Shown piece after piece: positions 25,101 to 40,100 of a DNA stretch of 64,000 nucleotides. This stretch comes from Prostheceraeus crozeri (taxonomy: Eukaryota > Platyhelminthes > Polycladida > Euryleptidae), in contig CAJQUW010009249.1 of the NCBI GenBank assembly GCA_907163375.1, positions 103,918-167,917 on the forward strand. The letters run 5' to 3'. Numbering within the stretch: the first letter of the stretch is position 1; every line of letters begins with the position of its first letter. The position numbers and the translations under genes are program-made. Under the pieces are notes generated by a model that saw only the letters and a list, made by a program, of their open reading frames with translations, was not told the origin of the DNA and did no database searches.

Positions 25101-28100
25101 ATGTTTTTGATTTTGCCAAAGATATAATAAATTCAACTGTTTCAGGAGTTTTTGTATACGCCAACACCAGGTATAGGAATATTTCATTTCAACAAAGTTT
25201 TCTTTTATGTGGTTGTAACGCATTTTTTGATATTATTGCTATCACAAAAAACTATTTTAATCCAATAATTGATTGCTGCTTTATAAAAGTGATATTCAAA
25301 TGACAACAGACCAAATTCGCCATTCAGCCAATGGTTTGCTGTCGTGCTATTCAAATGATAGAAACGTTTGTAAAATTGTGCGTGGATTTTATTGTGAAAA
25401 CAAAAGAAATTATCAGATGAATCATGCTTACTTAAACAACACCTTAAAGCATAAAGTTTCCTCTGTTTATAGGCTCGGAGAAAAGGCTGGTGGTTCAATG
25501 TGCCCCACCCTCCCCTACAATATTTTGTGATGAAACCAACGTAGCAGTTCCAAATTCTCTTTGAGCAGTATCTTTGTAGAATAATTGAAATTGAAACTAT
25601 TCCATAGTTTTGTGCAGACGATGATGGTTTTAAAGAAATGTTCACTTTATAAGTACAACATTTAAACTGGCATAGCTCTTATCAAAGTGATAAGTAGAAA
25701 AGATCTACAAAATGGAGAATAAAGATGTATAAATGTTCTTAAAAATGAAAATATCACATGCTCACTAGTGACCAGATATTATTCCCTTCATCACGGATAC
25801 AGATCGGGTCAATATTAAGAAACCAAGTTGATTGGCAATTAAACATATCGAACTTTTCAACTTGGATTTCTGACTGTCAATGGTCAATAACAATCGATGG
25901 CCAATCCTCCAATTGTCAATCTGATCAATGTGCTTCCTATACTTTTCTAAATGCGAATCATCAATGCAGTTTTGAAGTGTTCATTCAGCGTTGTTGATGA
26001 GCTTTATTCCTTTCCTTTCAGAGTCCTGGAAAATCGTCATCTCTGCCGAAAATGAGGCGCTTGATATGATGTTTCGATTTTCACCTGACACACCGCTCTA
26101 CAAAGTATTGCAGGCATGGCAGCGTCATTTTGGTGCCTTTGGGTATTACATATTCAAATCAGAAGATAAACGCGATCAATATGACATAGACTTCACACTG
26201 AGAGAGATAGGCGAGTCGTTCGAAGGATCGAAGCTGGTTGTTCTTGCGGTTGAACTATCGGATGGTCCGACTCCGACAGCGACCCGCAACATTTCAATTA
26301 TCATAAATGGTCGGTGCAGACGGTTCTCAGTAAGACCCTTCCAGAGATTGAGAAATATCGTGCCCAATTCATCACAATTGCATTTCCTCTACAATGGGAG
26401 GGCTTTATCACGCAACAAAACTCTCAGACAACTACAGATTCCTGAGAATGCAGTGATCACTGCGGAGAGGAAAATTACTGTCGAAATGTCCGACACCTCT
26501 CAAAAAGTGATAACAATGCCGGATGGATCATTTGCGGGCCAGTTGAAACACGAACTGAGACATTGGGAGAACAAGGACTTGTTCTTGAAGTCTAAAGAAA
26601 CATTCCTTCCCTCAGACAACCCACTGGACTTCACACAGATGGTGAAGATCTGCAGACCTGAGCTGAAGGTCACCATCGGTGATCAAAGCTACCACAGGAG
26701 CATAAGTGGAGGGAAAATGGAGTTCAACTTCCACGATTTAACAGCTTTTCTAGCGGAAGAGTCCGGAATCAGCAGGAGGGAACTATCAAGAATGGCCTAC
26801 ATATGTCAGGGATGCAGCAGACGCATACAGAACACGGGAGAGGATTGTCCTCTCCTCAACATCGACTGCTGCGGTATGAGATCGCTTACATTGAAGGCGG
26901 AAGAGAATCCAACAGCAGAAGGTGAGTTATCCGCAAAATGTTCGAATTACAAATGCTGGTATTTCGCCCTCCATGCGCGGAGGAGCAGCTCGACCTGCTG
27001 AAGCTTTGTTGTAGAATCTTGAGAACTACTCCGCGAAACCTAGGGTTTTCTGACGTTTAGTTTTAGCGTGTTCTCAAAGTTTTCCCCGACAATCATGCGA
27101 TTTGGTCAACTGAAAGGTCAAATTTACGCCTCATTTTGAATAGTTTTTCTTCAAAGGGCTGAAGTTTGCAATTCGTTCAAACTACTTGTCTGATATCTTC
27201 CAATAACCATAGTCATCCAATAAAGCTCTGAAATTTTGAATTTCGTTGAAATGACTACTTATTGCAGATTTTGGAAGGCACATTTAAGTAGTATTCATGA
27301 AAACATTTCTTCAAATCACTCTTCGTCTATATAATCTCATTTGAAGATATTTTGACAGACAGATTATCATTTCGTGTGATATCGAAGCAGTTTAGAAGTA
27401 ATGAAAAGGATAAATGCAAGTAGGGGCTAACTGACAATAATTCAATGACTTGCAGCCGTTTGAATTCAACTACAGACCGCGGCCATCTTCAGGGTTAACA
27501 GAGCTCTAAACTGAGCATTCAATGACACAATTTTCAAAGTTTAGAGATGAAATCAATCCTTCATTGAATTATCATCAGTTACTTGATTTCCATTTTCCTT
27601 TTTAATACTTTCTAGCAAAGGCAGCTTCTCTCAGGAACAGTTACTGTTTGAGAGAAGATCTTCCATATTTCATATTCATAGATATCTGAGTTGTATTCCA
27701 TGAACAAATCGATGTTGTCAATAGTTTTGCACTAAAAAGTGACTTGTCAGAACATGCAACCATTTCATCATCTTAATTAGCAATCATTATGAAGAGGATT
27801 TTTAGCAAAATTCTCCAACATATCAACATTTTCAAAAATGTGGAAAAATTGAGGATTTAACATTTTGAATTGCTGTTAATGGTTTGAAGATTAGCGAGTT
27901 GGAGGAAATGAATATCATCAATGAAAAGACGACAGGGAAATGTTTTACACGATGGTTTTCATGGAATTCTGAGGAATACTTTAGAAATTAAGCACCCGCG
28001 GGACCTTGATGCGTTCCAGAGCCCAGTGTGGAGAGCGTTAAAGAACTGTTTTCAAACAGATTGATTTTAAATGATTTTACCATTTGAGGCCGCCTATGTA

Positions 28101-31100
28101 AATATCGGCAAATTTTCTGTAATATTGGTGGTAATTATTTTAGATAGCTATAATTAAGAATAATCTATGATGACCGGTTCACTACAATAACCATTTCATA
28201 GAAAATTAAGCCGTAACGAGTTCGTTACGATGGCGTTATATGATGGCAAAATATACAAAAATATGTTTTTTTTCAAATGTAACTTTTGAATTGGTCCAAA
28301 CAATTCCTGTCGAAGTAATGAGGCATAGCTTCATCATGGAAGCTTTCCATCACATTTAAGAGGTGCTAGTAGATGTGGAGACTGTCAATTAACAAATTTG
28401 ATCGAAGGCCTTTTTATACAGCTTCCCATTGCTGTTTGCTGCGAAGTCGTTGAAATGAAAATAAGTTTTTGTATTTCGAAGTTCCTGTCGAGAAATGGAT
28501 TCTCTTGCTGCATCGACTCCAAAGTCACGCTAGAGTTGGAGACATCTCGGTAATTCGTCATATCCACTCAAATAAAGAACACCAAGGATGAACGCATTTA
28601 AGACTGTTCAGCATTATGTAGGCCTAAACAATTATTTTGTCCCGTGTAGTCATTGGTTTCTGCTACTAAAAGATCGATAAAACCATCAGCATCCGTATCA
28701 AGTATCTCAATAGGATTCTCGCCTTGAAATGCATCCAGAGAATGGTTCTCCTACTTGTGAAGATGAGAATCACCGATATTTGTCATTTTATTGACTGCTT
28801 CTTCTGTTCACTGAAATGGTCATTCATGTCATCCTTCGTTGGAATCTCACACTGCCGTGCCATATCACTAACCTCTGAGACTTCCTTTTTTACTCATCAT
28901 CAACCTATCCCAAATCTTACAAAGCATTTGCTTCAGGAGGTGTTGGTAACAGTCATATTCTCAGTCATCGGCGTTGTCATTACTGCATATTTCAGTGACT
29001 GCGTGATCCAAAGTTCGCAACTGCTTCGACATTATCTTCAGAAACCTTAGAACAAGCTATATCGACACAAGTTGATATAGCCAAGTTTAGCCTTTCTAGA
29101 CATCTTAACCCTTTAAACCCCACAAGTAACTGAGAGATAATTTTCTACTTTTTATAGCATAATTCTTGTTGCTTTTGGTCAATAGAAAGATATCTATATC
29201 AGCATTGCATAATTAATTTATATAATACCCACACCAGACTGGGACACCGGTGTCCCTCTGGGGCTCAAGTGAAGAAATATTATTAAATTTGAACAAATTT
29301 ATTTGCAATCTCTGTGGATGACAAATCGACATATAGTTACCAAGCTAAATAATAACTTTTGGAAAACACTAATAACGTCTTTTACGAATGGAAATCGAGA
29401 AAACAGTTTCTTTCTTTCAAGAGACACAACGACACATCACAAGAAGTGCACTTTACGAAAGTGCGTTGTTCAATTGACTGTTTTGAATATTGAACACAGC
29501 GGCGTCTCGCATTGTTAAACGTGGGCAAATGCACTGCTTGACTTACATTGCTTGGTCTTCTTTTAATGAGAATATTGCTGCGAATTTGAGGAAAATTTCT
29601 CTTTCGAGACGAGAAATTTCTTGTGAGGCCATCAGAAATCGCCTCCTTGAACTGTAATAATGTCAGTTGTCTTGGGAATCGTTGATTGTATATAATAAAT
29701 GCATTCACAACACTGATATCCATCATATCAAAAAACAGTCTCAGGTAAAACCTGAATCTTGCTTTTCTATCCAGTTGATAGTAAGATGTTCTCTGATCCA
29801 CGAGGTCTACTCCACCCATCCATTTATTGTAATTATCGATAACTTTAGGGCTAACAACGCGAATTTTGTCAGCTGTTCCTTTTTGCCTTCGTAAGACAGT
29901 CAACTCACCCCTATTCTCGTCAACGTTCGAAGCAAGAAGAATAACTGAGCTGAAAAGAAGATATTCTGAATGATTTGGAGATATTTCACAGTATTTGATT
30001 GAATGGCAAAATATCGAATCAAAGAAATCATCATTCCCGTTAGCATTTGATAGGATCTACTGTACGTGTACATGTATGTTCGAACTGTGAACTCTAGAAC
30101 TTTCATGATACTATGTAAGTCCATATTTCAAGTTTTACACCACTATATCCCTCGATCGGAAAACATCATCCCGATTACATCACTTATATCACAATTTATT
30201 AGACTTTCATATCATGGAAAATCATGGTTTCAAATGTAGACCATTATCAAATACTATTTAGTAGAATTGATGTATTGTGCACTTTGATAAATATAGGCAT
30301 TCAATCAAGTACTATGACATGTCAGTGGTGGAGGTTATATTGAAATAAATTTAAGAGGAAATTGTTTTAACTCCAAACAAGTTAAGTACTTACTTATTGT
30401 CTTTCCATTTGCATGCCATGATGTCATTCGAGTACAAAATTTGGTAGTCGCCTCTCTTCATTTCCTTATCATTCTACAGATAACATATTTTACTGTAGTT
30501 TGGTGATCTTTCATTGTATACGTTCATTATAAAAGTACATGTAAAGGATAGTATATAGTTTTGTAATTAATTTATATGAACTGGATAATCACAAATATAA
30601 TCTACAATAATAACCTGCAATAACATCCTACAAACTGAATAACGTAATAACATTTCCTAAAATATTGTTCGTGCTACATTTTATACTACTATAATTTATT
30701 TGTAGGCCTAATTACCATTAGCCTACATTGATGGAACATGAGAAATAGACATATTAGAGACTTCATGATACATATTTCAAAAATAATCCAATTACAAGTT
30801 TCTCATAAGGTAGGATAAAAATATTGTTTATGCGTCTATGGTAGCTTACTTGCAAAATATTGAAGAAATTATTGACAAATTGGTTAAATGCAATGTTTCG
30901 TAATATTTACGTGTATGAGTTATCGGAACTTACCTTGAATGTTTTCGGCATATATCTTCTGCTTGATCTGGCTGTTCCAACATAATATATTCCATTATCC
31001 AGAAGATTTCTTACCAAAATTGGGGATGTGAAAAAATTGTCTGCATGGATTGTGATAAATGAACCATGTAAACTTGATGTCAGTTTTAGCACAACACTTT

Positions 31101-34100
31101 CACCTAAACCAACACCAGATTGATCTCTCCTCCCGCAGTATATATCAATTTCGTAGAGATAACCAGTTTCAGAGCATGAACGACACCAAAATTTGAACCC
31201 CCATTTGATGGGCTTGTTTCTCATGTATTGTTTCATACTGCTAATGCCTTTATGTTTGCACATGTGCTCATCAATTGCCTGCTTTGCACTGTTATTCCGT
31301 GCGTTTTGAAAGTGCTTATTCAGATAATTGAGTAATGGCCTGATCTTCTTGGCTCGATCAGGCTCTGAGGAGGAATCTGATTCTAAGTTGTTTGAAAAAT
31401 GAATATTTTGAAGTATCTCTTCAAATCGACTTCGAGTCATGACCTTTTGTATTCTCGAATTTCCACATACTTCGTTCACAGACCAATAGGACTTCAAATT
31501 TGGTTGAATATCGAAGGACATGATGAAGTTTATGCCAATAAAAGCAGCCATTTCTTTGCTTTCTATAACAAACTCTCTCCCATTTTGTTGAGCATATCTG
31601 ACTGATTCGGTTACCAGCAATTTTAGTAAATCATCGAAGCCCACCACTGCATAGAACACATCTAGTGGAGAGGAATTTTCGTCGATATCAAGTTTGATTT
31701 GTGCATCGGATTGACAAGTTCTTCTTTCGATCGATGCTCCCCTGCATTTCCATTTGAATTCACGCATCACATTCTCGCTCTCGATATTTTCTACATTTTC
31801 CTGTACATGTATGACAGCTTCTAATCCTCTTTCCAGTGCATGATCAGTAGGCCTATTTGATCCTTCTATTTCTGATGTTGTCGGATTGTCGCAGGTGGCA
31901 AATTCGGTGTCACTATCATTCATGATGTTGTCAATATTGTCTTCATCCTCTCTATCCACTCTGTCAAGGATAGCATAAATCTCATCACTGGACAGCTTGT
32001 CCATACTGTAGATGATCTTCTTTGAACGAGGCATTGCGAGTAATAAATTTCGGAAACGAAATCCTGATATAATGAAAGCTGTGATATACTGTACATGTAA
32101 TTGGTTGTTAGATGAGTATCTAAGCCAATTGGCTGTCTTCTCTGGGATTCCCAGATATCTATTTTTAACCTACCACGCCATACGCTTGACAGCTACAAAC
32201 ATAGATAATAAGAATAATATATACTTGTTGGGAAGATCGTGGACTTCCCTAAAGTCACTATCTCATACGTTGACTATAGCGTGACGACTGAGATAGGGAA
32301 ATCCATTCATCTGCGTGGCAGAAAATGTTGATTGTCATTGCTGGGATTCCCAGGTAACTATTTATGCCAGCAGAAACATCATCGCAACTTAGTCAATATT
32401 TTCCCTAAGAATCACTTGCGCCCCAGAGGGACACTGGTGTCCCATTCGATAAAATCGTCTATTTTTTACACTATATCAGATTCTTCATTGAACCAATTAC
32501 GTCTATTACATAATTTTGATCAAATACAAAAATGTAACTGAGATAAAATGTTCCAACATGTTATGACCTGGCGCCGTCACTGTTGTAAGATCATCAATGT
32601 ACCAAAGTGAAACATCACTTTTTAACAGTAAAATATGTTGTACAAAAATGTGAGAAATGTCAGTTATACTCGAATATTTCTGTCATCCGTATTCAGTTAT
32701 TAAGTTATATGACATTAAAAATCTGTAATAAGACGTATTTTAAACATTATCGTCTTCATTAACTGCGGGACACGGGTGTCCCCTAGGGCTTAAAGGGTTA
32801 AACTACATGTAGTTTGAACCATTTCTAGCCGCTGACAAGACCTTGTTGGGCGGGACGCAGTGACTACTGCTGCGTGCTTCCTAAGCTAAGATTACTAAGC
32901 TTTGTGCTAAAATTGTTCAAGTCTGAGGACATCTTTGCCTTCGATGCCCATGCAAACTGGCACTCTACAGCCTTTATGATTACAAGTGGAGTTGTTTGAG
33001 ATTTGATGTCTCACTTTGACTTGCATTCGCACAAGCACTAGCATGTCTAATGTTCGTGAAAATACTATGGCAATGGACTTCGTCTGGTTTTGCAACGGGA
33101 AAGCCATAGGCTAAAAATAGCAACAAGCATTGCATACACACACTTAGAATGCACTAATAATATGATATTGCAACGAAGTTGTTCATTTTCAGAATTCAAC
33201 AGAAAACATTAGTTTTGAAGCAAACTGCCAGTACTCACTGTCGTTAACAATTCATTTATATTGTTGTTGTATTTGACATTTGTATATCAGATTACGCCAG
33301 TGTAACTAAAACGTTAGGGTTAAAAAAATGACATGCCATGTCATGAATGAATAGGAAGTATGGAATTATAGATTAGTATAGAAGTATGGAATTCAGAGGA
33401 AGTATGGATTATTATTTTTTTTACTTTTCATGAATTATGAAATCACGTAAATCACATGGATAGTAAATTGCATTTTGACATTCATACACAGTGTCTTCCA
33501 GTATATAAGCAGATGTCATGCTCAGTTTTTGTCTAATTTCGTGATCAAATGTAAGCAACATCAAGTGCTAATTTTTGAATTGATGATCGCTTATCTGAAA
33601 ATATGTGACAAATACAGTAGTGGATGGCAATCAAAATTTAGCATCATATTTCGCAAACTAGAGAAAACAGAAGATTCCGAAAATTACTGTAACGAAAACC
33701 CTACACTAGCGCCAAATGGGTTTTAACTTGACTTTCCTGCTTTTACAATGTGAGTGGTGGGAGATGTTTCAGATCAGATATCTTTTATCATAGAAATCTT
33801 GTTTGTCTGCAAATGCATGGAAATTATCGATTCAATCGAATGAATTTTCAGTTGTTTGAATGTCAAAATCTATTGTTGAAAGTAATTCATTTATTCTGCA
33901 TGTCTTCATTTATTTCATTAAGGCAAGAGCAGCACACATTCTAAAAGTATCGTATTGACATAAAGTTTTGGTATTTATTTCAGATAAAGTTGCCGATGAT
34001 CTATTGAAGGATCTACAGAGGAGACATTTGAAGATGTTATCTGAAATCAAGAGGTTAGAAAAATGGAAAGTTGCAGCCGATTATAAATTATCAACTCTAG

Positions 34101-37100
34101 TGTCGGAGAAAAAGGAATTGCAGAGGACAGTTGATCGTCTGCAGACATCTCTGACTGCAGAGGAAGGAAAACGGAAGGAAATTGAAGAGAACAGAAAGAA
34201 TCTGCAGAGGACAGTTGATCGTTTGCAGACATCTCTGACTGCTGAGGAAGGAAAACGGAAGGAAATTGAAGAGAACAGAATGAATCTGCAGACAAGAGTT
34301 GATCGTCTGCAGACATCTCTGACTGCTGAGGAAGGAAAACGGAAGGAAATTGAAGAGAACAGAAAGAATCTGCAGAGGACAGTTGATCGTCTGCAGACAT
34401 CTCTGACTGCAGAGGAAGGAAAACGGAAGGAAATTGAAGAGAACAGAAAGAATCTGCAGAGGACAGTTGATCGTTTGCAGACATCTCTGACTGCTGAGGA
34501 AGGAAAACGGAAGGAAATTGAAGAGAACAGAATGAATCTGCAGACAAGAGTTGATCGTCTGCAGACATCTCTGACTGCTGAGGAAGGAAAACGGAAGGAA
34601 ATTGAAGAGAACAGAAAGAATCTGCAGAGGACAGTTGATCGTCTGCAGACATCTCTGACTGCAGAGGAAGGAAAACGGAAGGAAATTGAAGAGAACAGAA
34701 AGAATCTGCAGAGGACAGTTGATCGTCTGCAGACATCTCTGACTGCTGAGGAAGGAAAACGGAAGGAAATTGAAGAGATCTGCAAGATTCTGCAGAGGAC
34801 AGTTGATCGTCTGCAGACATCTCTGACTGCTGAGGAAGGAAAACGGAAGGAAATTGAAGAGAACAGAAAGAATCTGCAGAGGACAGTTGATCGTCTGCAG
34901 ACATCTCTGACTGCAGAGGAAAGTAAACGGAAGGAAATTGAAGAGAACAGAAAGAATCTGCAGAGGACAGTTGATCGTCTGCAGACATCTCTGACTGATG
35001 AGGAAAGTAAACGGAAGGAAATTGAAGAGAACAGAAAGAATCTGCAGAGGACAGTTGATCGTCTGCAGACATCTCTGACTGCAGAGGAAAGTAAACGGAA
35101 GGATCTTGAAGAGAACAGAAAGAATCTGCAGAGGACAGTTGATCGTCTGCAGACATCTCTGACTGCAGAGGAACGAAAGCGGAAGGAACTTGAAGAGAAC
35201 AGAAAGAATCTGCAGAGAACAGTTGATCGTCTAGAAACATCTCTGACTGCTGAGGAAGGAAAACGGAAGGATCTTGAAGAGAACAGAAAGAATCTACAGA
35301 CAAGAGTTGATCGTCTGCAGACATCTATGACTGCTGAGGAAGGAAAAAGGAAGGAAAGTGAAGAGAACTGCAAGATTCTGCAAAAAACGCTGGAGCGTCA
35401 GCAAAGTAAGTGTTGATTTACTTGTATCTTCTTCTATCAAATTCCCGGGTGCATTGATACTCGTAAAAGCCTAAAATCTAAGCATTTTCTTAATTTCTTT
35501 AAATAGTAAGTCTGCGTTCTACAGGTAGGATGAAAGGTACTTCCCATATCCAAGTCGTGTGAATCATTGAAGCAGAACTTTTCATCTTTAGAATGTTAGA
35601 CACATGTTTGTTCGATGGAGAGAAAGACGTGGAATTGTCGTGGCTAATTGTTGCGAAGCAGAAACTTTCCTACCGCACTGCAAGCAATGTTGTGAGAAGC
35701 AGACTTTTATTGATTCATTTATTCAAAAAAGCACCGACTGAATCCAATTTTCAACGTGAAGTTCCACACGATTTTTGCGATTCTAAACTCAAACGTGCTC
35801 GATTTCCTAGTTTGAGAAATTGCCAAACTATGGAGAGGAAAACAACTTCACAAAAGCTGTGACATAAAATGGATGTTTCAATTACATAAATTGTACTATT
35901 CTCATACGATGATGAAAATCATCCCAGCAGCCATTTATAATAGAATATAGTGCTTATTAAATCAAATTAAAGTAGTCCTAATGAGGACTGATGACGTTCT
36001 CCAATCCGCAAGTTTACAGATGCAATGACTGGATGCAACCATTGGATTAATCAGTTCTTAAAAGAACTCAATGGAGCTTCCTCGTGGCAACGAATTAAAG
36101 TTGATCAGCTTTGGACTAATATGTGGTAAAAATGGAAATCTTAAGACTTGTGACACTACTCATTCTTACTGTTAATATACTAATACCATAGATTCCAAGC
36201 ACTGCCGTATACATGTTCAAAACAGATGTCTAATATACTGTACCGACTACAGATGCTGGTAGTGGAAATAGAATAGGACAATGGTCACCATAGCTTAAGG
36301 AAATTAAAAATGGATATTATAAAACAACAGGAGACCGATGGATAAAAATTGGAAAAGTGGAGGTAAAACATGGAAATACAATGATGCTACTACACCGATT
36401 ACAAGTGAACTAATGCTACACTATATCTGACACTACACATCGTGGATAAGTGGAAAGTGGATAATGGAAAGTGGACACTCTACTACACCGAAAGCAATTA
36501 GACTATACACACTATACCAAAGACTATACATGGAAAATACTATTTCTTCACTTGAATTTGTTATCGCCAGTTTCTTAATCCGTCTATAATATTTCATATA
36601 ATCCCACATTTCTTCATTTGTTCTTCATTTGAAATACAGTTCATCGACCACTACTTCAGCTACCGATTAAGGGATATAAAACATAATACTGTAAACTACA
36701 CATGTGAAAATCTCATTTAAAAAAACCTACATGTAAACTCATTCTGTCATTGAAGTCATCCCATCAATACATACAGTATGCTTTTTGCGATCCGCACATG
36801 TAAACAAATCCTGTACATCAATCTTTGCATTTTCGATTCTTACGAGTAAAAAAATCCTGTTCATCTTCGAATCCCAGAAGCATGTAATCGTTGAGTGATA
36901 AATATGTAATCCGCCTTTACGCAAACTTCGCCTCATACATCGCGACTTAACAATTGGAGGTCTTTCATATCCCGTAAGCGACGCTAAGCGCTCTGCATTC
37001 ACTCTTCACCGCCCCCATATAATATACAAATGTCAAGAGATATGAAAGCTTGTTGCAAATCGAATCATACAAAAGATTCAGCATTATGGCTGTTTGTGAG

Positions 37101-40100
37101 ATATTAGTTGCACTCTGCAAATGCATTCCTGAGACTCTAGGTGTACATGCCTGCGTTTTTGGGAGGTTCTGTTTGTCCTGTACACCATAACGACCTTTTT
37201 GTATTGCTGCGGTGGCCAATATGATGACTGCCTTAATATCGTCAGTTGCTGTTGATTATAAGTATCATTTTGTAAGAAATTTAACTCCACCAAATTCCAA
37301 AACAAATATAACTTATGGCTCAAGACACAGCGATGAAGCTGAAAATCTGAAAATGCGTGACCGCTATCTGCACAATCTGTTCCCTCTAACTACACAGGCA
37401 GATAAAGTGGCAAGATCAAGTAATCTTCCACTTAATGCAAAATTTCAAGAAACTTTAACATTCGAAATGCAGGGATCGATCATTTTCCGTGTCGAATCAA
37501 AAATCTAAAACAGAAAATAAAGAGATAAATTACGAAAATGAATCATCCGAAAAACTCTTGCAAATTTCATGATCTTGTAACTCAATGGTTATCAAACTTT
37601 CTTAGTAGCGGGTCATATTATGGATCCAATGAGCATTGTGGACCGCTAGTTCTATAGTGCAATAGAAAGCAGAATCATTGAAATGTAGGACAATATTCTG
37701 AGGTGTTGACCTGCCTCTGTGACCCAGAGTTCACACCGGGTCAAGATTTCAAAAAGTTCAAATACTTGCTTCAATCCATGGGAAAATATCGTAGAATGTC
37801 TTTTAGCAGATCTTCTGATCTATGACTAAATCTTCATTTACAGCAATTTGGAAATATAAAATGTTCTGCAAATGATAAATTTCTAAAAGAAGAGAAGTTA
37901 TTTGACATGAGAGGATTGTTTCGAATCTATTTAATTGACACATTTCATCGTATCAAACTTATTTCTCATGCTAGATAACTGGTGAGATTTGGTCGATGGT
38001 TTATCGAAACAACATGTTCCTGATGCCTACTCCAGTGCAACAGTTTCTCGAAGATGAACTCGATTGGATGTCTGTTTTAAATGTTTAAGTGATTCAAGTG
38101 AAAGGATTGCGAATTTTCCTTCTCAAGTTAATGTTCCTGCTGCCCCACAGTTGACAGGAAGCATCGAGAGGAAGCTTCAATTGTGCTGGCATCGTGCAGC
38201 ATTCTACTAGTTCAGATTGATCGAACGCATAGAGATAATTACCGCTGCTAGAGACTGCCCTGAGGCAAATTGTAAGAAAATTCATTTGTCAAAACTTTAT
38301 ATGGGGCGGTAGACGTGCAGGAAAGTGCCGTACATCCTTATTGTACCACAAGAAATTTACTTTAAGTTGTTTGTGCAAATAGAGTGTTTTGAGGAAAGTG
38401 TATCACGTATAGGTATCTCAGTTGCAAAAACGGCTTATCTGCAGTTGTTCGTGATCAAAATGTGTTGAAGAAGTTATCACCAACAAATAACTCTCCAAAT
38501 ATTTGATATTGTACCATCCTTATTAAATGTGGAAATTTACTTAACCTCCGCTTTGCGAAGATTTGTACAGGAGAAACGTTGGATAAATTGCAAGATTCCC
38601 GCAGGCAGACATGAAACAGCGGTTGTAACCAGAAAGATATTTTCATCAATCTTCTTTCGTGTTCCAAAAGCAAAGCTCATTTGTAGAAGAGTAATTTAGT
38701 TTATAAATTCATGAATTTGACTGCATGCGGAAGTAAATTGATTGAGAAAACGTGCAATGTTCAGAATTGAAAGATTTTGGAAAAGCATTGAGTTGAACTT
38801 CATGTATCTTTTCTTTACCACTGCAAACTGAACACTTCATATTTTGATATGATTATCATTTCATGAAATTTGGTTCTCTTGTTCGAAATGTTTGCGAATT
38901 TGTTTTCATTTTTACAGACATCAAGAAGGAAGATTTCGCTGTCCAGCATCCTCCTCTTCCAAGACCTGTGGCCACCAGTAAGTTCGAAATTGTGATGAAA
39001 TTCTGATGAATAACAATGAAGTCAAGAAAGAAAAAGGAATGTTAACATTTCTAACTTTAAATTTCATTGAATGGGATGGTTGCAGGGCTTGCTCTGATTA
39101 TCCTAACCGTCTTCACTCATACACAAAGACATCGAGAAATCATAAAAATTGTACCAACGGGGAAAGCCTGGTGCCGGTCAAACTAGGTAGGCCTACGTAC
39201 ACCGGAAGTTCATGCAGAGCTGTTGATTTTCCCTTCTGTTTCCTTTTCTCCTTCTTTTTCAACTTCTCCTTCTGTTTCCTTTTCTCGTTCGACACGACTT
39301 GATCGCTGCGCTGTAATTAGCTCGTGAGTTGGATTCTCAGTGGAAGCGGTTGAGGACGTCTGTTGCTAAGCATCAGTCAGTCGAAGCAGCACGTGCTGCA
39401 TGTTTCTCGAATGACGCGTGACTGTGATCAGCCGGGCTCCTGAAAACACTTAAATCAAGCCCGGGATCAGAGCCCGACCTTCAATGGCTTCAATTTTCCA
39501 TCCCGGCTAGTCCACTACGAGAACTCGTCCTCATTATTCTTGGTCTGTAGTTCTCAAAGTCTTTGGAAATCATCTGCTTGGATGCATTTGTATGACCTGA
39601 CCTTGAGTAGTGAACTTAGACGTCTACATTGTTGTGAATTTGGTCTGAATAAGATCTATAGATGCAGTAATTACGGACGCAGCGATAAAATGGGAAGTTA
39701 CAGACACTACTAACTTGAAAAATTTCAGCATTGATTTCTGAAATTCAGACACAAATGGTTGGATCTACTGGAAATGTGTGCTTTCCAAGGTTCAGGATTT
39801 GATTAAAGTAAAGGAGTAATTGATGGAAGTTCCCAGTCGCAAGTGAGATCCGAAAGACTTTTTCTACAAGTCTGAGGATGAAACCAAGTCCTCATCATGA
39901 AGCTACATATTTTGGCAGAACAATGCGGAAGTTACATGTCAAATTAACATGAACAATCTAACCCAGAATCCAACGTCAAGATGTCAGTCGAAATAGATTC
40001 AGTTAGAAAGCGTACGTGGCAGACGATAATTGTCTCAGAAAGATACAGACACTTTAATTTGACTGCTTATTTCTTCAATCTTGCCAAGACGTCAGTGTAT

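Larger units (their letters stand above)
29109..32797 (-). mobile_element. piggyBac element, complete ends and transposase
   Basis: A 3689-bp element flanked by TTAA on both sides (29105-29108 and 32798-32801). Its ends are inverted CCCTTTAA(A/G)CCC. Subterminally it carries the palindrome GGGACAC..GTGTCCC three times (29241-29256, 32428-32443, 32767-32782); the first two are part of a longer inverted match including CCCCAGAGGG. It encodes an intact-looking three-exon transposase on the minus strand. It sits in intron 2 of the host gene, antisense to it. Whole ends plus an open transposase suggest a recent insertion. Confidence 0.93.
26922..33983 (+). other. Host gene intron 2
   Basis: About 7.1 kb, more than half of it the piggyBac element at 29109-32797. 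The remainder (26922-29104 and 32802-33983) shows no gene. Confidence 0.6.

Noticed and set aside
34047-35373. Two antisense open frames of 425 and 430 codons over the coiled-coil array
   Set aside because: They arise because the 84-bp unit is a multiple of three and lacks antisense stops. The sense frame has splice sites, matching phase and heptads; the antisense frames have none.
35990-36020. CTGATGA word at about 35989 as a second hammerhead
   Set aside because: No GAAA strand follows at a suitable distance and no stem II can be drawn.
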